Assembly (NCBI GenBank): GCA_934718155.1
Contig: CAKUZF010000018.1
Location: forward strand, 1 to 49,987
From: an uncultured Parabacteroides sp.
GTDB lineage: Bacteria; Bacteroidota; Bacteroidia; Bacteroidales; Tannerellaceae
Length of the DNA stretch: 49,987 nucleotides
Reading direction: 5' to 3'
A program made the translations under genes and the position numbers. Positions 49,962 through 49,987 of this stretch are shown here, piece by piece. The notes beneath the pieces are model-generated. The model had not been told where the DNA came from. It worked only from the letters and a program-made list of their open reading frames with translations, and made no database searches. Positions within the stretch are counted from its first letter, which is position 1; every line of letters begins with the position of its first letter.

Positions 49962-49987
49962 CTGTGATTTGCATAACCATCCCAAGA

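Overview
The window is chromosomal core sequence from a member of the Bacteroidales. No single gene proves this, but several features agree. Promoters match the phylum's TTTG-N19-21-TAnnTTTG form. MutL, RecQ, DUF3256 and the OstA/PpiC proteins look like Bacteroides/Parabacteroides versions. The arginine pathway carries a carbamoyltransferase of the N-succinylornithine type. The fused str-S10-spc-alpha ribosomal cluster has the order known from this group. A Tannerellaceae/Porphyromonadaceae-like relative is a reasonable guess; species cannot be read from the sequence.

Layout. 1-600: tRNA-Phe with its terminator and a cytoplasmic FKBP isomerase. 574-8183 (minus): an apparent operon for envelope biogenesis (two exported PpiC-type isomerases, a SurA-like lipoprotein, an OstA/LptA-like protein) ending in a small membrane protein translationally coupled to mutL. 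8292-14018 (minus): recQ, clpX, clpP and the trigger factor gene. 14193-15818: a CPBP membrane protease and lptB, tail to tail. 15909-15981: tRNA-Trp with its own promoter and terminator. 16112-20610 (minus): argR, a GNAT acyltransferase, argG, argC and argD, with a large dyad over the argR promoter. 20613-22307: a META-domain lipoprotein and a divergent Gfo/Idh/MocA oxidoreductase. 22308-22707: a non-coding block with three hairpins and a 22-bp-period array of imperfect palindromes. 22708-40717 (minus): 33 translation, transcription and secretion genes from rpsL to rplQ. 41078-46656 (minus): a cupin-type regulator, an acyl-CoA ligase, proB, proA and argF'. 46768-49732 (minus): DUF3256, an EamA transporter, truA and a flavodoxin-like reductase.

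How the parts fit. LptB and the OstA-like protein belong to lipopolysaccharide export; the PpiC/SurA proteins belong to outer-membrane protein folding. ClpXP, trigger factor and RecQ are quality-control and repair genes. ArgR/GNAT/ArgG/ArgC/ArgD and ArgF' supply most of an arginine route that probably runs on succinylated intermediates; ProB/ProA use the same glutamate pool for proline. There are no rRNA genes, CRISPR arrays, insertion sequences, phage genes or resistance genes. I see no clearly new multi-gene system. The best leads are the unassigned GNAT in the arg operon, the argR dyad, the palindrome array, and the MutL with altered nuclease motifs.
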